64,000 nt of DNA, from contig NC_047062.1 in NCBI RefSeq assembly GCF_902459465.1, positions 31,490,673 through 31,554,672 of the forward strand, in the 5' to 3' direction. How positions within the stretch are numbered: position 1 is the first letter of the stretch; each line of letters begins with the position of its first letter. Origin of the DNA: Asterias rubens. Lineage: Eukaryota; Echinodermata; Asteroidea; Forcipulatida; Asteriidae. Below the pieces are notes generated by a model. The model did no database searches. It saw only the letters and a list, made by a program, of their open reading frames with translations, and was not told the origin of the DNA. This document shows, piece by piece, positions 1 to 29,324 of the stretch. Both the position numbers and the translations under genes were made by a program.

Positions 1-16266
<16,266 letters not shown>

Positions 16267-16354
16267 TGCTGCTAGTCCTACTCCTACTGTAGCTTAAAGG
16301 TTATGGAGACATTGAGTTTATTCTTTACTGGTGTCTTCACTATCCTCTACCATC
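16267..16354 (-). other. TTBK: Probable 5' UTR part of the TTBK first coding exon
   Basis: Reading the minus strand, a pyrimidine-rich tract ending in CTTTTCTAG precedes position 16354 and forms a good acceptor. From there the sequence runs without a further splice signal to the TTBK ATG at 16266. This suggests that the coding exon begins with about 88 bases of 5' UTR spliced to an upstream non-coding exon. It is inferred from splice-site appearance only. Confidence 0.45.
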
Positions 16355-17330
16355 CTAGAAAAGAGAAATCAAAAAATAAATGTTTAGAACAAACTGTGCC
16401 TCTTCAGGGGTGAGTTAGACGAATGAGAAACTCCTGAAAAATGGCTTGTGGGTCGCAAAGAAGTAATATACAGTGATGTATTACAAAATGCAAATGCAGT
16501 TCTGACGGCTTGAGTATACTGACCGGATGCTAAAGTCACTGGCCTCAGGTACTGTTAGTTTTTAACTCTGATTTATATTATCATACCAACCTACACAGTA
16601 TATAACCTTCCCTCCTAATCCAATCCCAGCCCTCACACCATCCCCAACCCCATCTTAATTAAATCTTAACACCAATTTTTGTAACTTCAAACACACACAT
16701 TTCCTGAAGAAGAAAAAAAAACGACTAGATCCAAAAACACAAAAAGTCCAGGCCTTAAAACTACCCACGGCATCCACAGCAATTGCCGCGGTGCCCAACT
16801 TTGCTGTGCCAGTGCCCTCTGCAAGGTTCAACAAATTACGTTTTCCTTATAATACAGAGGGAAAACTGTAGTGCCCCTCCAAGGCCGTCATTTATTGAAT
16901 AGGCTTGAAATTCAGTTTGTATATTTATGTAGAATTTTTAAACAACCTTATTGTCGAGGGGACAGGTAACATATCAACACAAGAAAAGTGTCCCTGGATT
17001 AGTTTCTATTTCTTCTACCTCTTTCATTGGAAATCTCCAGTTTGACGTCACAATTCAGTGTGAATTATGCATAAAGCAGGCTGTTGAGTACAAGGGGGAA
17101 TGACCCTAAAATAACCAACTGTCTATTGGCAGTGAAAGCCAAACCTTGAGTTACTTGTAAATATCTTGTTTCTGCATTAAACATCAGTGGCCATCACAGC
17201 ATGTAGTGTTAGCCAGAGGGGTGGCTGGGTGTCTTTTGGACACCCTGTTTTTAACTGTCTTTTATGTTTGTTTACAATTTAAACACCCAGTTTTTAAAAT
17301 CCAGGAAATGTTGACACCTTGCATCACCAA

Positions 17331-18131
17331 AGCAATGACCAGGGGGCATTGAGGCAATTGACCAGGGGGCATTGAGGCAATTGACCAGGGGCATGGAAGT
17401 AATGACCAGGAGCATGGAGGCAATTACTAGGGGCAATAAGGCAATGACCAGGGGCAAGGAGGCAAGGACCAGGGCATTGAAGTGAGGACCAGGGCATGGA
17501 AGTGATGACCAGGGGGCATGAAGGCAATGACTAAGGGGCAAGGAGGCAATGGCCAGGGGCATAGAGGCAACGACCCGGGGGCATTGAGGCAATGCCAAGT
17601 GGGCATACATGTAGAGGCAATGACAAGGGGCATTGAGGCAATGACCAGGGGCATGGAGGCAATGACAAGGGGCATTGAGGCAATGACAAGTGGGCATTGA
17701 GGCAATGACAAGGGGCATTGAGGCAATGCCAAGTGGGCATACATGTAGAGGCAATGACAAGGGGCATTGAGGCAATGACCAGGGGCATGGAGGCAATGAC
17801 CAGGGGCATGAAGGCAATGACCAGGGGCATACATGTAGAGGCAATGACCAGGGGCATGGAGGCAATGACAAGGGGCATGGAGGCAATGACCAGGGGCATG
17901 GAAGCAATGACCAGGGACATGGAGGCAATGACCAGGGGCATGGAAGCAATGACCAGGGGCATACATGTAGAGGCAATGACAAGGGGCATTGAGGCAATGA
18001 CCAGGGGCATGGAGGCAATGACAAGTGGGCATGGAGGCAATGACCAGGGGCATTGAGGCAATGACCAGGGGGCATTGAGGCAATGACCAGGGGGCATTGA
18101 GGCAATGCCAAGTGGGCATACATGCATACCA
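17331..18131. repeat. 21-bp minisatellite, block 1 (GAGGCAATGACCAGGGGCAT)
   Basis: About 38 tandem units of 21-22 bp with variants (ACAAGG, ATTGAG, CCAAGTGG). A longer period is marked by ATACATGTAGAGGCAATGAC units at irregular spacing. Because 21 is a multiple of three, all frames stay open on both strands and give long artefactual peptides rich in Cys/Pro/His/Leu or Gly/Met/Thr. Confidence 0.92.
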
Positions 18132-19060
18132 GGGGCCGCGTTCACTAACGTCTATGTTTGCGATCATCGCTAACACACTTGCGATGAGATCGCAAACCTC
18201 AATTCCATCGCAATTGCGATGTCGCTAATTCTGCATTCCACTAAAGTCATCGCAATTGCGTTAAAAGGGAAATAAAGTTTTTGTACGAGGCTAAAAGTAG
18301 TGACCTTTGACATCCCGCAACAAAATCGTCGGTCGTCGCTCGAAATGAAATGGCATTGTGCAGTTTATATGTAAATCGTTGTCATGTTGGTGCACACGAA
18401 CTATTGTGGACGATGTTTAGGCACTCATTTACAAAGGGTTAAAGCATTTATAGGCCTATGGCCTCTATTATAATTTTCGATTTTAATAAACAGTTTTCGT
18501 AAATCTGTTGTAACGGTGGGATTGATGAAAATTCTGACATATCTGTCTAATAATACCATGGAGGAAGAAATAATACTAAGCTTCACACTGTCAATTTGCC
18601 AATACATTACACATTATTTTTTTCTAAAAATGATGGTTAAAATAATCGAACCCATATAGTATCTCCTTTTTACCGATATTAAGAGGCTCTTTGCTGCAGT
18701 TGCGTCGCTGATAGTTGCAATCTGAGTCTACCAGGTAAAAGACCGCAAGACTAAAATAATGTAGCGCCACTCATTTTACTCTAAATATCGGGCAATTTAT
18801 ACGTCAAAACGTACACCGCTATAACTATAAGCACGTAATGGCGCAATGTATCATAAGTTTGCGATGAACTTTTACTTTGCGACCACTAACATGTCATCGC
18901 AAGATTGTCATCGCTAAATAAAACTTTGCGACGAGTATTCATCGTTAAGTTTTAGTGAAATCGTCGGCTAAAAATCCATCGCTAAATGGCGATGGATTTT
19001 AGATTTAGCGATCGATTTCGGCGTTTGCGATGACCAAAACGCGTTAGTGAAATCGACCCC
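18132..19060. mobile_element. 929-bp fold-back element inserted in the 21-bp minisatellite
   Basis: Begins GGGGCCGCGTTCACTAACG and ends CGTTAGTGAAATCGACCCC, which are imperfect inverted repeats. The interior is rich in ATCGC/GCGAT words near both ends (TTTGCGATCATCGC; GGCGATGGATTTTAG) and AT-rich in the middle. Minisatellite sequence resumes directly on both sides. No open frame of note. Confidence 0.75.
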
Positions 19061-19243
19061 AGGGGGCATTGAGGCAATGACCAGGGGGCATTGAGGCAAT
19101 GCCAAGTGGGCATGGAGGCAATGACCAGGGGGCATTGAGGCAATGCCAAGTGGGCATACATGTAGAGGCAATGACAAGGGGCATTGAGGCAATGACCAGG
19201 GGCATGGAGGCAATGACCGGGCGCATGGAAGCAATTGCCCCCA
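19061..19243. repeat. 21-bp minisatellite, block 2
   Basis: Continuation of the array after the inserted element: about eight units, including the ATACATGTAGAGGCAATGAC variant also found in block 1. Confidence 0.9.
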
Positions 19244-19805
19244 GGGAAAGACAGGAAATAAGCATAAAGTAAACAATGGGATTCTGTCTAAGACAAAACC
19301 CAACAACAAAAGTCAATAGAATAACGATGAGCCTTCAGCAGCAACAAACTTCTGGGATCAAAGTGTCATGTATATACTGTATAGCAAGTTATTCCACATC
19401 AATTCCAAAGTAATGCGCGGATGTTTCTCCACTGTCCACCTCAGACATTTCAGAATCTCCAAACAGACAACTGTATGTAAATAGTCTGATGCTTCAAGAG
19501 GGTAATGAAAGCTACATTACTTCACTGTCTGCCAGTTATTTCCTTGTCAGCTTTGGCTTCAGTCAAATTGATCCAGAACAAAAATCCACTTCATTTCCTC
19601 GGGAGGAGACTCTTGATCCGTTTGAAATTATTCCTTCCTAGAACCGGATCGCTAAAAATACAACTTATTCCTTGATACGTACATTGTACATGATTGACCA
19701 CTCACCATACCCATGTAATCCTGATGTGACTTCAATATAAATCCTTTCAGTCAACGATAACGGACACTGATATGAAAGCGGACTTCATTTATCTTCAATA
19801 ATTCC

Positions 19806-19920
19806 ATCAGCTCAGGTCGTGAAACCCGAGGAGAAAGTCATCAAATCTTGTTGTGTTTTTGATCAGCTCAGGTCATGAAATCCGAGGAGAAAGTCACCAA
19901 ATCTTTTAGTGTTTTGGATC
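19806..19920. repeat. ~57-bp tandem duplication
   Basis: ATCAGCTCAGGTC.TGAAA.CCGAGGAGAAAGTCA occurs twice in a row with five or so differences. Confidence 0.8.
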
Positions 19921-21007
19921 AAATTTTGGAATGTACACAAATGTATAATCCAGACGAGTCTTCAGTTTGTATTGTAGTCTGCCACACGACATTAACTACA
20001 TGTTTCTAGTGTCTGGTCTACTCTGTTCCCTAGACGCACTGCTTTCTAACAGCCGAGCGAGTCATCTACCTCAACTCCAGATCCCTGTTGGTTTCTAACA
20101 GCATCTGCATCGCCAAGATCTTACAAGCGTTCCAAAAAAATAAGTGATTCCAACACGCTCCGAAGGAACAAAGATGATGAGGATTAAACCAGTGAAGAAT
20201 GCAGACAGGGAAGGCCAACCAACGTCACGTCTAGGAGGAGTCGGGATGAAGTTGCCTCCAGGAAAAAAAAAACACCCGACCGGGTTTTAAAAAGCCGGGG
20301 CGAGAGATTGACGGCAACAGTTTCTGACATCCAAGACAAACTATAAAGATCATGTAAATCACACCTAGTGTTGGCAATTAGAGATGTACATTGTGCCTTT
20401 TCCCTGTACTGCTAGTTGAATGACCGTATACACCTGTACACCAAGCAAGCGTATTTAACATCAGATGATGACATTCAACTTTGATTTACACACCAGCTTT
20501 AAAAACATGTTGCACTACTCATTAGAGTCCTGACAATGTGCTCAGTACACATGACCATGGGGCAATTAATCACACCCCATACATGTAATATTTTGAGGGC
20601 TGGAACTACGTCAAGAAGACAGGCCGTCTACTCGTGTGGCTTTCCTTGGCCTTCAGTACTACATGAATGTTCACCTTGATTCAGGGTGACCACATTTGCA
20701 TGAGGTTACTAATTGCTGCACTACACATGTACTAGGGCTCTCCCCACGTTTTCTCAAAACTGTGGGACATTCTGGACCCACATTTTTTATGTTTGGCCAA
20801 AGCATGCTGTTGAAGTTGAAACACAGTCTTCAGAATGATTTAGTGTTTAGCTCAAAACGTTTACTGGACTAGAAAATTTGAGACATCAAAATGAGAAGAA
20901 AAAAATACTTCAATTCAACTGTTTTTATTTAATCTTATGTGTAGTACACTTTCTTACTCAACAGAGTTGACAAATATTTATTAAACGCAAAGTCAACATT
21001 TGAACAC

Positions 21008-21182
21008 AGGCCTGATACTTCACAGAGGCAATGAAGGCCGATTGCCTCCATGCCCCCTGGTCATTGCCTGGTGCCCTTGAAATGCTCCAATAGAAATTAA
21101 CAATTTCCTCATAGGGTGCCCTTTACCAAGGAGAAAATGCCTTGGTGCCCTTCCCCTCCCAAAAACAAAACATACAGGCCTG
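21008..21182. repeat. Dispersed repeat J (CAGGCCTG-bounded)
   Basis: Runs from CAGGCCTGATACTTCACAGA to CATACAGGCCTG and contains GGCAATGAAGG, GTGCCCTTGAAATGCTCCA and GGTGCCCTTTACCAAGGAGA. Other copies are at 24327-24562, 26972-27137, 47371-47655, 54078-54258 and 56003-56183 (some inverted). Confidence 0.7.
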
Positions 21183-21349
21183 TGAACATAATTATGTTTT
21201 AATTAAAAGATGAGATTGAGTGTTTTAATTTAAAAACACAATCCCGCCAGACTTTTCTGGTCGAAAGTTTCCTGGCCCGATGCTACAAAACACTAGCCTC
21301 ACGCCTGCAGTGTAGTGTACTGTAAATTTCGAGCCATCGGTAAAGCCAG

Positions 21350-21705
21350 AATTATGACATTGGTTCACATTGTTTTAACTCGAAATGCAAGAATTATTTC
21401 TTTGTCAGATAAAGTAAACAGCACTACAAAGCACTTAAACAATAACTGATAATTGTATAGAATTTATGACAATGCTTACTTTATAATGCAGTTTTCAAAA
21501 CATTAACACTAACAGCGAGTAAAACAGAAAGTAAAACAAACAATGGTGCACATTATTTCAACCCCAAATGCAAGAATTATTTCTTTTGTCAGATTAAATA
21601 AACAGCACTACAAAGCTTTTTAAACAAAAACTGTAGATAAATGTATAGAATTTATGACAATGCTTATTTAATAAATGAAGTTTTCAAAACACTATCAGAA
21701 AGCAA
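21350..21705. repeat. ~183-bp diverged tandem duplication
   Basis: AAATGCAAGAATTATTTCTT, AAACAGCACTACAAAGC and GTATAGAATTTATGACAATGC occur in the same order twice, at about 183-bp offset, with small indels. Confidence 0.8.
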
Positions 21706-22238
21706 AACAAGCTTGATAAAACTGAATACAAACACACAATGCTACGTTTTATAACATAATAATGTGCAGTGTATTCTGTCAATGTCTTCACTGATACTAA
21801 TTTAATTTCACATCATCGTCATTGCAGTAAGTCTGCTTTCAAGACTCAAGCTATGTCATTCCTGAAAAATTCTCCAAGGTCACGCTGAATAATTGCCAGG
21901 CAACATCATCGAGTCTTGCTCTTAAAGCTTCACTTGCATTTCCCCCCCAAAAACCTTAGCCAAGGATGGAGTTTGATCTTCAAGAAATCCAAGTCGGTCA
22001 TTCCTGGATGAATCATGGGCTAGTTGGAAAAATGAAGTCACTGTACTGGACGGACCAGAGGCACTGTCCTCGTTCCTATACCCCTCCGTTAATTATTTCT
22101 CCCGAGGAGTACGGTCCGGATTTGTTGATTTTGAAAATCGGGGGGGGGGGGGGGGGGGGTTAAGTTCATAGCGGATGGCAACAGTCCAACATTCCTAGCA
22201 TGTTAGTACGCAGGCAGCCTAGGAATCTTCAGAAAAAC

Positions 22239-22555
22239 CTAACCTGGTGCTTCCGTGATAGAATGCAATGAGAATAGCTAACTATATGGAACCCTTTACC
22301 CAAGCTAGAGAATATCTGTTCACATGTATCTTGAGAAAGTCTTCTGTGCATAGCCTGGCACTTTTGTGATGGAATGCAAAAAGAAAAAGTAACTTTACAA
22401 AACCAAATACCCAAGCTAGAAAATCTCTTTTCACATCTTGAGAAAGTCTTCTCTGCATAGCCTGGTACTTCCATGATAGAAAGCAACAAGTATACACGTG
22501 TAACTATTAACTGTACACAGGATACCTGCTCAAGCTAGGGAATCTTTCCCGGATA
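22239..22555. repeat. ~110-bp tandem repeat, about three copies
   Basis: CTTGAGAAAGTCTTCT.TGCATAGCCTGG and CCCAAGCTAGA.AATCT recur at about 22330, 22440 and 22550. The copies differ by substitutions and small indels. Confidence 0.8.
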
Positions 22556-23008
22556 CGCAAGCTCCTTTAGATTAAAGAAAGGAGACTTAAAACTCATTAA
22601 GATACTCACGTAATCTTATAAAGTACATGTATGTGAAGATGATTAAGTCCTGGGTGCATAATGTGAACAGCTGACTCAGACTCATCAAGCGCCACCAGAA
22701 CCCAAATCAACACCTCTCAGCCATGCGTCTCAAGCCAACACAATTCACATAATTATTTATACACCACCCGCATTCCAATATATTTTCATAACCTTAAGAG
22801 TTATTTCATAAATTCATTTTCAATAAACCAACATCGGCCGTTCCTGCACACACAGGCTGTTATGGAAATACCGAGCATGCACTTTTGACAAGGTTGTAAA
22901 ACATAAATTAATCGGAGAATACGCGCCGGTCATAAACGAAGCCTCGCGTTAAATAAGAATCCCACAGCTCTTTGAAATCATGAGTGTTACTACACGTCCC
23001 CCTACCTG

Positions 23009-23363
23009 GTGGTAATTCTTTTCACTTAGTGTATCTCAACATATGCATACATTAACAAAAACCTGTGCAAATTTGAACTCAATTGGGCGTCGTAGTTGCG
23101 AGAGAATAATTGAAGGAAAACACCCTTGTCGCACAAGTTGTGTGCTTTCAGATGCTTGAATTCGAGACCTCAGACTGAGGTCTCGACTTCAATTCAAATC
23201 TTTGAGTGAGAAATAACTTCTTTCTCAAAAACTCTGTTACTTCAGAGGGAGCCGTTTCTCACAATGTTTTTTACCATCAAAATCTCTCCATTGCTCATTG
23301 TCAAGTAAGTTTTTATGCTAACAATTATTTTGAGTAATTACCAATTGTATCTAGTGCCTTTAA
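23009..23363. mobile_element. Fold-back MITE, family A, 5'-truncated
   Basis: Begins inside the element at GGTAATTCTTTTCACTTAG and continues to AGTGCCTTTAA, with the GAGACCTCAGACTGAGGTCTC inner hairpin. Confidence 0.7.
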
Positions 23364-25100
23364 AAACACTTATTTCTGATTCACGACACAACCAACAAAA
23401 TTATTCCGAGAGGAAGTCAGCGAAATGAAGCCCGGAGCCATGTATGTAAAATGCATATTTTTCATGGTATTCAGAAAGGTGCTGTAGGACCTTGTGTGCT
23501 AACTACTCTCTAGATAGGCATGGGTAATGCTAGCAAGGCATCGAGGGCCCTGTATGATGGATGCATACCATGAATTTTACACCTTGGCAAAAGGTTGCCA
23601 TTTTACTTACCGAAAGTGACAGAAATATGCTATAAAAAAAAATGAATGCGCAAAGCCTACACACTTCTGTCTATAGGTGAATTTGTATACTGTGGGCCTA
23701 TCAGTCAGTAAACTTTCCGAATTTATATGCAATTTTTTGTCGGGCAAAGCATACAAAAATTGGAAGTACAACTCAATAATTAATATGTAAACATTTACAA
23801 AATGTTACAAATTGTCAAATAATGGTATTAAAGAACACTATCAAAGTATCAGGGTTTGCCTTTAACTTTTTGGGAAAGCCAGGGCATCAAGGCAATTAGG
23901 AGGATTTTCAACGGGCATCAAGGCTAATTTGCAGTCAAAACTTGACGATGAGGACAAAAAAAAGTACAGTATTAAAAACACCTGAACACTTTTTTCCAAG
24001 TATGAATTGTCAAACTGTGTAAATCATCTGCCATGCTCTACTTTTTCACAGTGCAATATCCAGAAATTAATTTCAGAGTTGATTGAATGAACAGATACCT
24101 GATTCTTGAGGGAATATCGAATGACTTTACCATGAGAACATGGAAAAAGGTCAAATCGCAGATTTACTGTAAAAACTGTCTATAAGAACGTTTTGCATTA
24201 CTCAGCAAATGAAAATTTAATACCTTTATTTCAAGAGAGTATGATAATGAAGAGGGTACTTATTATTAGGCTTGGACTGAACGGACCCCTGAAAGTGCTG
24301 ATGAATTTATTGTATTGAATATATCAAGCCTGATACTTCACGGAGGCAACAAAGGCGATTGCCTCCATGTCCCCTTGTCAATGCCTTGGTGCCCTTGAAA
24401 TGCCCCAGTAGAAATTTACAATTCCCTCATTCATGTAGGGTGCCCTTTACCGAGGAGAAAATGCCTTGGTCCCCTAAAAATGCTCCGACAGTAGAAATTC
24501 ACAATTTCCTCATACAGTGCCTTTTACCAAGGAGAAAATGCCCCTCGCTTGCCTCTCAAAAACGGTACCAATGTAAAAAAAAAAATTTTTTACAAAGTGC
24601 TTAAGTTGGCACAACACAAACCATTACGGTACTACTGAAGATTAGTTTTTTTGTAAAGCCCTTGGACAATTTCATAGCGCTTTAACCACTGGATTTTATT
24701 CAAAGCTTTCCCACAATCCACAGAGACACCGTTAACATTTTTCTTCATAGATACATGTGTGAATGATTCTTTCTGTTAAATTTTTGTAGGCTTTATGTGC
24801 GTTTAGGCCAAGTATGATCCAGCCCCAAGAGAGGCCCTTTCTAAAGACCAAAAATAATACCTTGCCCTTTTGAGAATCAAGTAGTCGACCCGCATTAATC
24901 ACACTCATCAATCAAGCCAACTTGAATCCTGATTCTGATCAGTCGATCCATGGCAAACCGAGGGTCATCAAACCGAGATTGCACGTCCCATATCACACCC
25001 TGTTCTAATATGCTGTTCTAACTTCAAATAGTGCGCTAAGTCAAGCTGCGTGCCAACTTTGCTTGAAGATAAATTGGTATTTCCCGCTTGCATCCATAGA

Positions 25101-25260
25101 TTAAAGGCAGTGGACACTATTGGTAAATACTCAAAATAATTATCATCATAAAACCTTCCTTGATTACGAGTAATTTGTTATTTTATGCATGCGTTGAGAT
25201 ACACTGGCATATGTGAAGACTATTCTTTGACAAATTACCAATAGTGTCCAGTGTCTTTAA
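25101..25260. mobile_element. Fold-back MITE, family A, internally deleted (160 bp)
   Basis: Both TTAAAGGCAGTGG-type ends are present, but the inner hairpin is gone, leaving about 160 of about 385 bp. Confidence 0.75.
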
Positions 25261-25893
25261 TGGATATGGGACACAGAAGTCATCAGTTTTTTTCTGTATT
25301 CCACACGCGATTCTGTAATAACTATAGTCCAACCGTGCAAAGAATGTCTAACAGTAAATCTGTACTAAAGGTTGTGTTTAAACATGCAGAACATGTGTAC
25401 CTTTCTATAAAATAAACAGCAATGTACAAGAAGATAAACAACCCAATACCGCAAGAATGTCACTCAAATGTTAATCAAACAAACCTACATGTACCTAGTA
25501 CCACTGACAAACAAAACCTCTCAAAGCCGTGCATACATTATTACAACTTATACGATTTATACACTTGAACCTTTCAAAATCTTTACCCAACGCAAACAGA
25601 GCACTTGCATCGCAATTTTTCAAAGCAGACTGAAATTTTGAATTTATTCAGTCAGCTAAAGTATTTATAAAGGGTCTTTGCAATTTCATCTGTTGCATCA
25701 AATTGCTGTTGTCAAATGGTATGCAAAACTTAAAATCTATAATTTTATGCGGTTTGGGAAAAGGAATTCTAAACATTGATGGGACCCATGTAAGTCGTTT
25801 TCATTACTTGCTGTACAGTCAAAATTAATAGGCAATAAAATATTTTGTTAGCAGAAAAAAGGGTCCTGGTCAAGTTATTAATGATTTGGAATT

Positions 25894-26150
25894 AGCGTGT
25901 CGTGGCTGAGGGATCTAAAACATCAATCTCAAGTTTTGATGACTGAGTTATCAGGGTGTGGGTTCGAATCCCAGTCTGACACTTTTGTTCTTTGGCAAGA
26001 TACTTAACTTTAATTGCTTCCCATCACCCAGGAGTAAATGGTACCTACATGGGAAGAGACTGGCAGCCCATTTGGCTGCCGATGCTGCATACTCATAAGG
26101 AGTTGAGATGGTTTCAGGAATGCTATAAGACTTGATAAACAGGGGAAGTA
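25894..26150 (+). mobile_element. Old tRNA-type SINE
   Basis: GTGTCGTGGCTGAGGGATCT and GGGTTCGAATCCCAGTCTGA mark a degraded tRNA head. The body (GGAGTAAATGGTACCTACAT) resembles the subfamily at 4278-4673. Confidence 0.65.
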
Positions 26151-28065
26151 ATAGTTTAAGGAACTTTGATACAATGTTTAGTTAACTTCTAATTAAAACT
26201 GATTATCATTGTGATACTTGGTTCTTGAACATTTGAAGCATACATGTATCAAAGAAAGATTACCATGATGATGTATTTTGAGGTTTGTTTGAGCTTTTTA
26301 TTTACATTTTTTCTTTTAAAATAAACAGATAACTTCCAATAACTTCCATTATAAATACCAAGATTAATCACATCCCTTTTCCCTAAATAAATTGACGCGG
26401 TTAAAATAAACAACAAAGCAGCAACGCTGCCTCCATGATTTAAAAAAGTTCATATCTGAAACGATAACTGCTTGCACAGGCATTGAGTCTAGAGCAACAT
26501 GCTATTTCTGTCTGCTGTGTTAGGCCTTTCCTTATTAGGATGGGTCACTGCTGAGACCTGATATCTGATAGTCATACAATCAGTGCACAAGATTTGAGTG
26601 GTTCGATGTGTACACACAATGTGCGTCTTGGGATGAGGTGCGCATGCTCAAATAATCTACTAGTATACTAAGTACCGTCAACATTAACATTTGAAAGAGG
26701 GTATTTTTAACCACTGTGCTAATGTGACAGTTTTGATGGTAGATGATTTATGCACAGTGCATGCAGAGTGTTAACATTCTCTCTATTGAAATTGGATAGA
26801 ATGTGAAGGGTTAAAGTGAATGTACTTTAGGAAAATTGTGGCCAAATCTGTGCTTTGTTCCAAACTATTGACGTCTGCAACAGATGCGGAGGCCTCGATT
26901 GCTTGGTTGTCAATTCAAGTCGAGACTTGGAAATTCAAAATGACAAGTTGCAGTCTTGACAATGCACTCTCGGGCCTGATATTTCCTTGAGGCAATGAAG
27001 GCGATCGCCTTCATGCCCACTGGTGCCCTTGAAACACTCCAGTAGAAATTTACAATTTCCTCATAGGGTGCCCTTTACCAAGGAGAAAATGCCTTGGTGC
27101 CCCTGCCCTTTCAGAAAATGAAGCATACAGGCCTGGCGTCTAGTGATGGTGTTTCAGTGAGCCAACTTTAGGGCAAGGACCAGAGTGTCCCTACTGTATG
27201 AACCACGTATCTTTTGAATCTTCGAAAACGCTAGAATAAAATCTAGAAAGAGAATTGTGTCCAAGGAAGGTCACTTATACTATGTAGATTGACAGTGATT
27301 TCTAAAAGGGAAGATTAGTCATAGTAATATCCTGATCACAGATATAAGCAAATGGCGTTTTGTGTACAAGGATACGGTACATCGTACATTGCAGTGAGCA
27401 TAACGTACCGTACGATAGTTTAGTTTCCTTCTAAATTTCCCAGTCCCTAATTGATAAAACACCCACAGATACGAGGCAAACTCAAAATATCTCCTGTTAG
27501 GTTATAATTACTGCATGTATAAAACAAGGACACTCGGTAATGCCGGAGAGATTTACAAACATACATTGTACGTCACTACTTGGCCCTGTATCAAGACGAC
27601 TTTGGTATTTTGTACTTAGTGGTGTATAGCCTGTAGTGTATAGTACACATTTCACTACAGGTAGGCATGCGTACCATACTGTGTCAGTATTTGAGCAGAT
27701 CAGTTATATTTTACATAGCACACATACTTACTCGATGCGGTAACTTCAAAACAACCAGACAACCCCAAAACATACTCACAACATGGCACACAAGTTCCAG
27801 ATTTCAAGCACTTTGTACACACACACACTCCTCAAGAAAGCGGTTGAAACACAAACTATGCAAACCCTTCTACTATCCTACAGGAACCCTGGTGCAACAT
27901 AAACTGACTAAATACCGCAGGCACGAAGAACATGGACAACATCCAACATGTCAGCAGAGAACACTCACTCTGGCAGATGATAAAGTTTGAAGTTCATGGG
28001 GATATAGTTTAACATTTAATTTGTGTTTCGTACGATGGCAATGTGAAGTAAATGACCCAGACCCT

Positions 28066-28446
28066 TTAAAGGCAGTGGACACTATTGGTAATTACTCAAA
28101 ATAATTATTAGCATAAAACCTTACTTGGTGACGAGTAATGGGGAGAGGTTGATGGTATAAAACCTTGTGAAAAACGGCTCCCTCTAAAGTGCCATAGTTT
28201 TCGAGAAAGAACTCTAATTTTCCACAAAATTTTATTTTGAGACCTCAGATTTAGAACTTGAGGTCTTGAAATCAACCATCTAAACGCACACAACTTCGGG
28301 TGACAAGGTTTTCTTTTTCTATCTCGCAAGTTTGATGACCGATTGAGCTCAAATTTTCTCAGGTTTGTTATTTTATGCATATGTTGAGATACACCAACTG
28401 TGAAGGCTAGTCTTTGACAATTACCGATAGTGTCCACTGCCTTTAA
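28066..28446. mobile_element. Fold-back MITE, family A
   Basis: Full-length copy with TTAA at both ends, terminal GGCAGTGGACACTATTGG repeats and the central GAGACCTCAGATT hairpin. Confidence 0.8.
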
Positions 28447-28857
28447 GGATGGCACAGGGAGAGACCTCTGACACAATGTGGTTCATCACAATGAAGGAAT
28501 CCATTGTAACATCACATGTGGGTTCTGCGTCCAATTTGTCATTTCCTTTGTATGTAGTACAGGCCAACTACTGTTGTACTATGTATGGTACAATATGCAG
28601 TAATTTCACATTTGAAAATGTGCTGGGTACATTAACTCGAGTGTATAATCAGGCCTGGCGCTTTGTTCTCAGTTAGAATATGGTGTTCACATTGTTTCAG
28701 CGTGGTAAAGCACAAAGGAAGGAGGACAAATATTCTGAAGAATGGATCCTCACACAACTTACATCAAATGATTTTGGAGGATTGAGGCAGTAGGCATGTC
28801 CACTTGATTTTGAAGGATTGGGGCAGTGGGGGTCTTTAAGTACAATTGAAACTCATA

Positions 28858-29324
28858 GGGTATGTTCAGACAGCGTACTAAGTTAGACCCGAACCGGTTT
28901 AACTTTTACGAGCAGCAGGGGGTGATCGTAAAAATAAAACCCCTTTGCGTTCAGACAGCACTGAGTTAAACCCGATCCGGTTTATCTTTGGTTTAAGAGG
29001 TCAAAGAAAACGCGACCCCGTTACTCTAACATCCTGTTTATTGTCCTGTTCATTGGTCACCGTGTGTTTACATAATGATTACGGAGGTCAATGGGTCGCC
29101 TGTTGTGAGTTAAACCGGATGTGGTCTTTTTTATTCTGTCCACACACAGTGTTAAAAGATAAACCTGAAGCGGTCTAAAGATAAACCCCCTCCCTGGACG
29201 GTTTATCTTTTGTGGGTTGAACTCAATTCGGACTAACTTTAGATCCGTTCAGACACACTGAGTTGAACTCGATCGGGTTGAACCATGAGTTAAACCAACT
29301 TTAGTACTGTGTCTGAACGCACCC
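28858..29324. mobile_element. Harbinger-like MITE (GGGT.(T/C)GTTCAGACA ends)
   Basis: Left end GGGTATGTTCAGACAG, right end CTGTGTCTGAACGCACCC; about 467 bp with internal repeats of GAGTTAAACC. ATA flanks both sides (28855-28857 and 29325-29327), consistent with a 3-bp target duplication. GGG termini with 3-bp duplications fit PIF/Harbinger, but no transposase is present. Confidence 0.65.

Noticed and set aside
17272..18176. Overlapping 200-280-codon frames rich in Cys, Pro, His and Leu on the minus strand, and Gly/Met/Thr frames on the plus strand
   Set aside because: They are translations of the 21-bp minisatellite, which keeps every frame open because its period is divisible by three. Several mutually overlapping frames on both strands cannot all be genes, and there is no conserved domain.
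17331..19243. Possible CRISPR-like array
   Set aside because: Units are contiguous without unique spacers, and the DNA is eukaryotic. It is a minisatellite.
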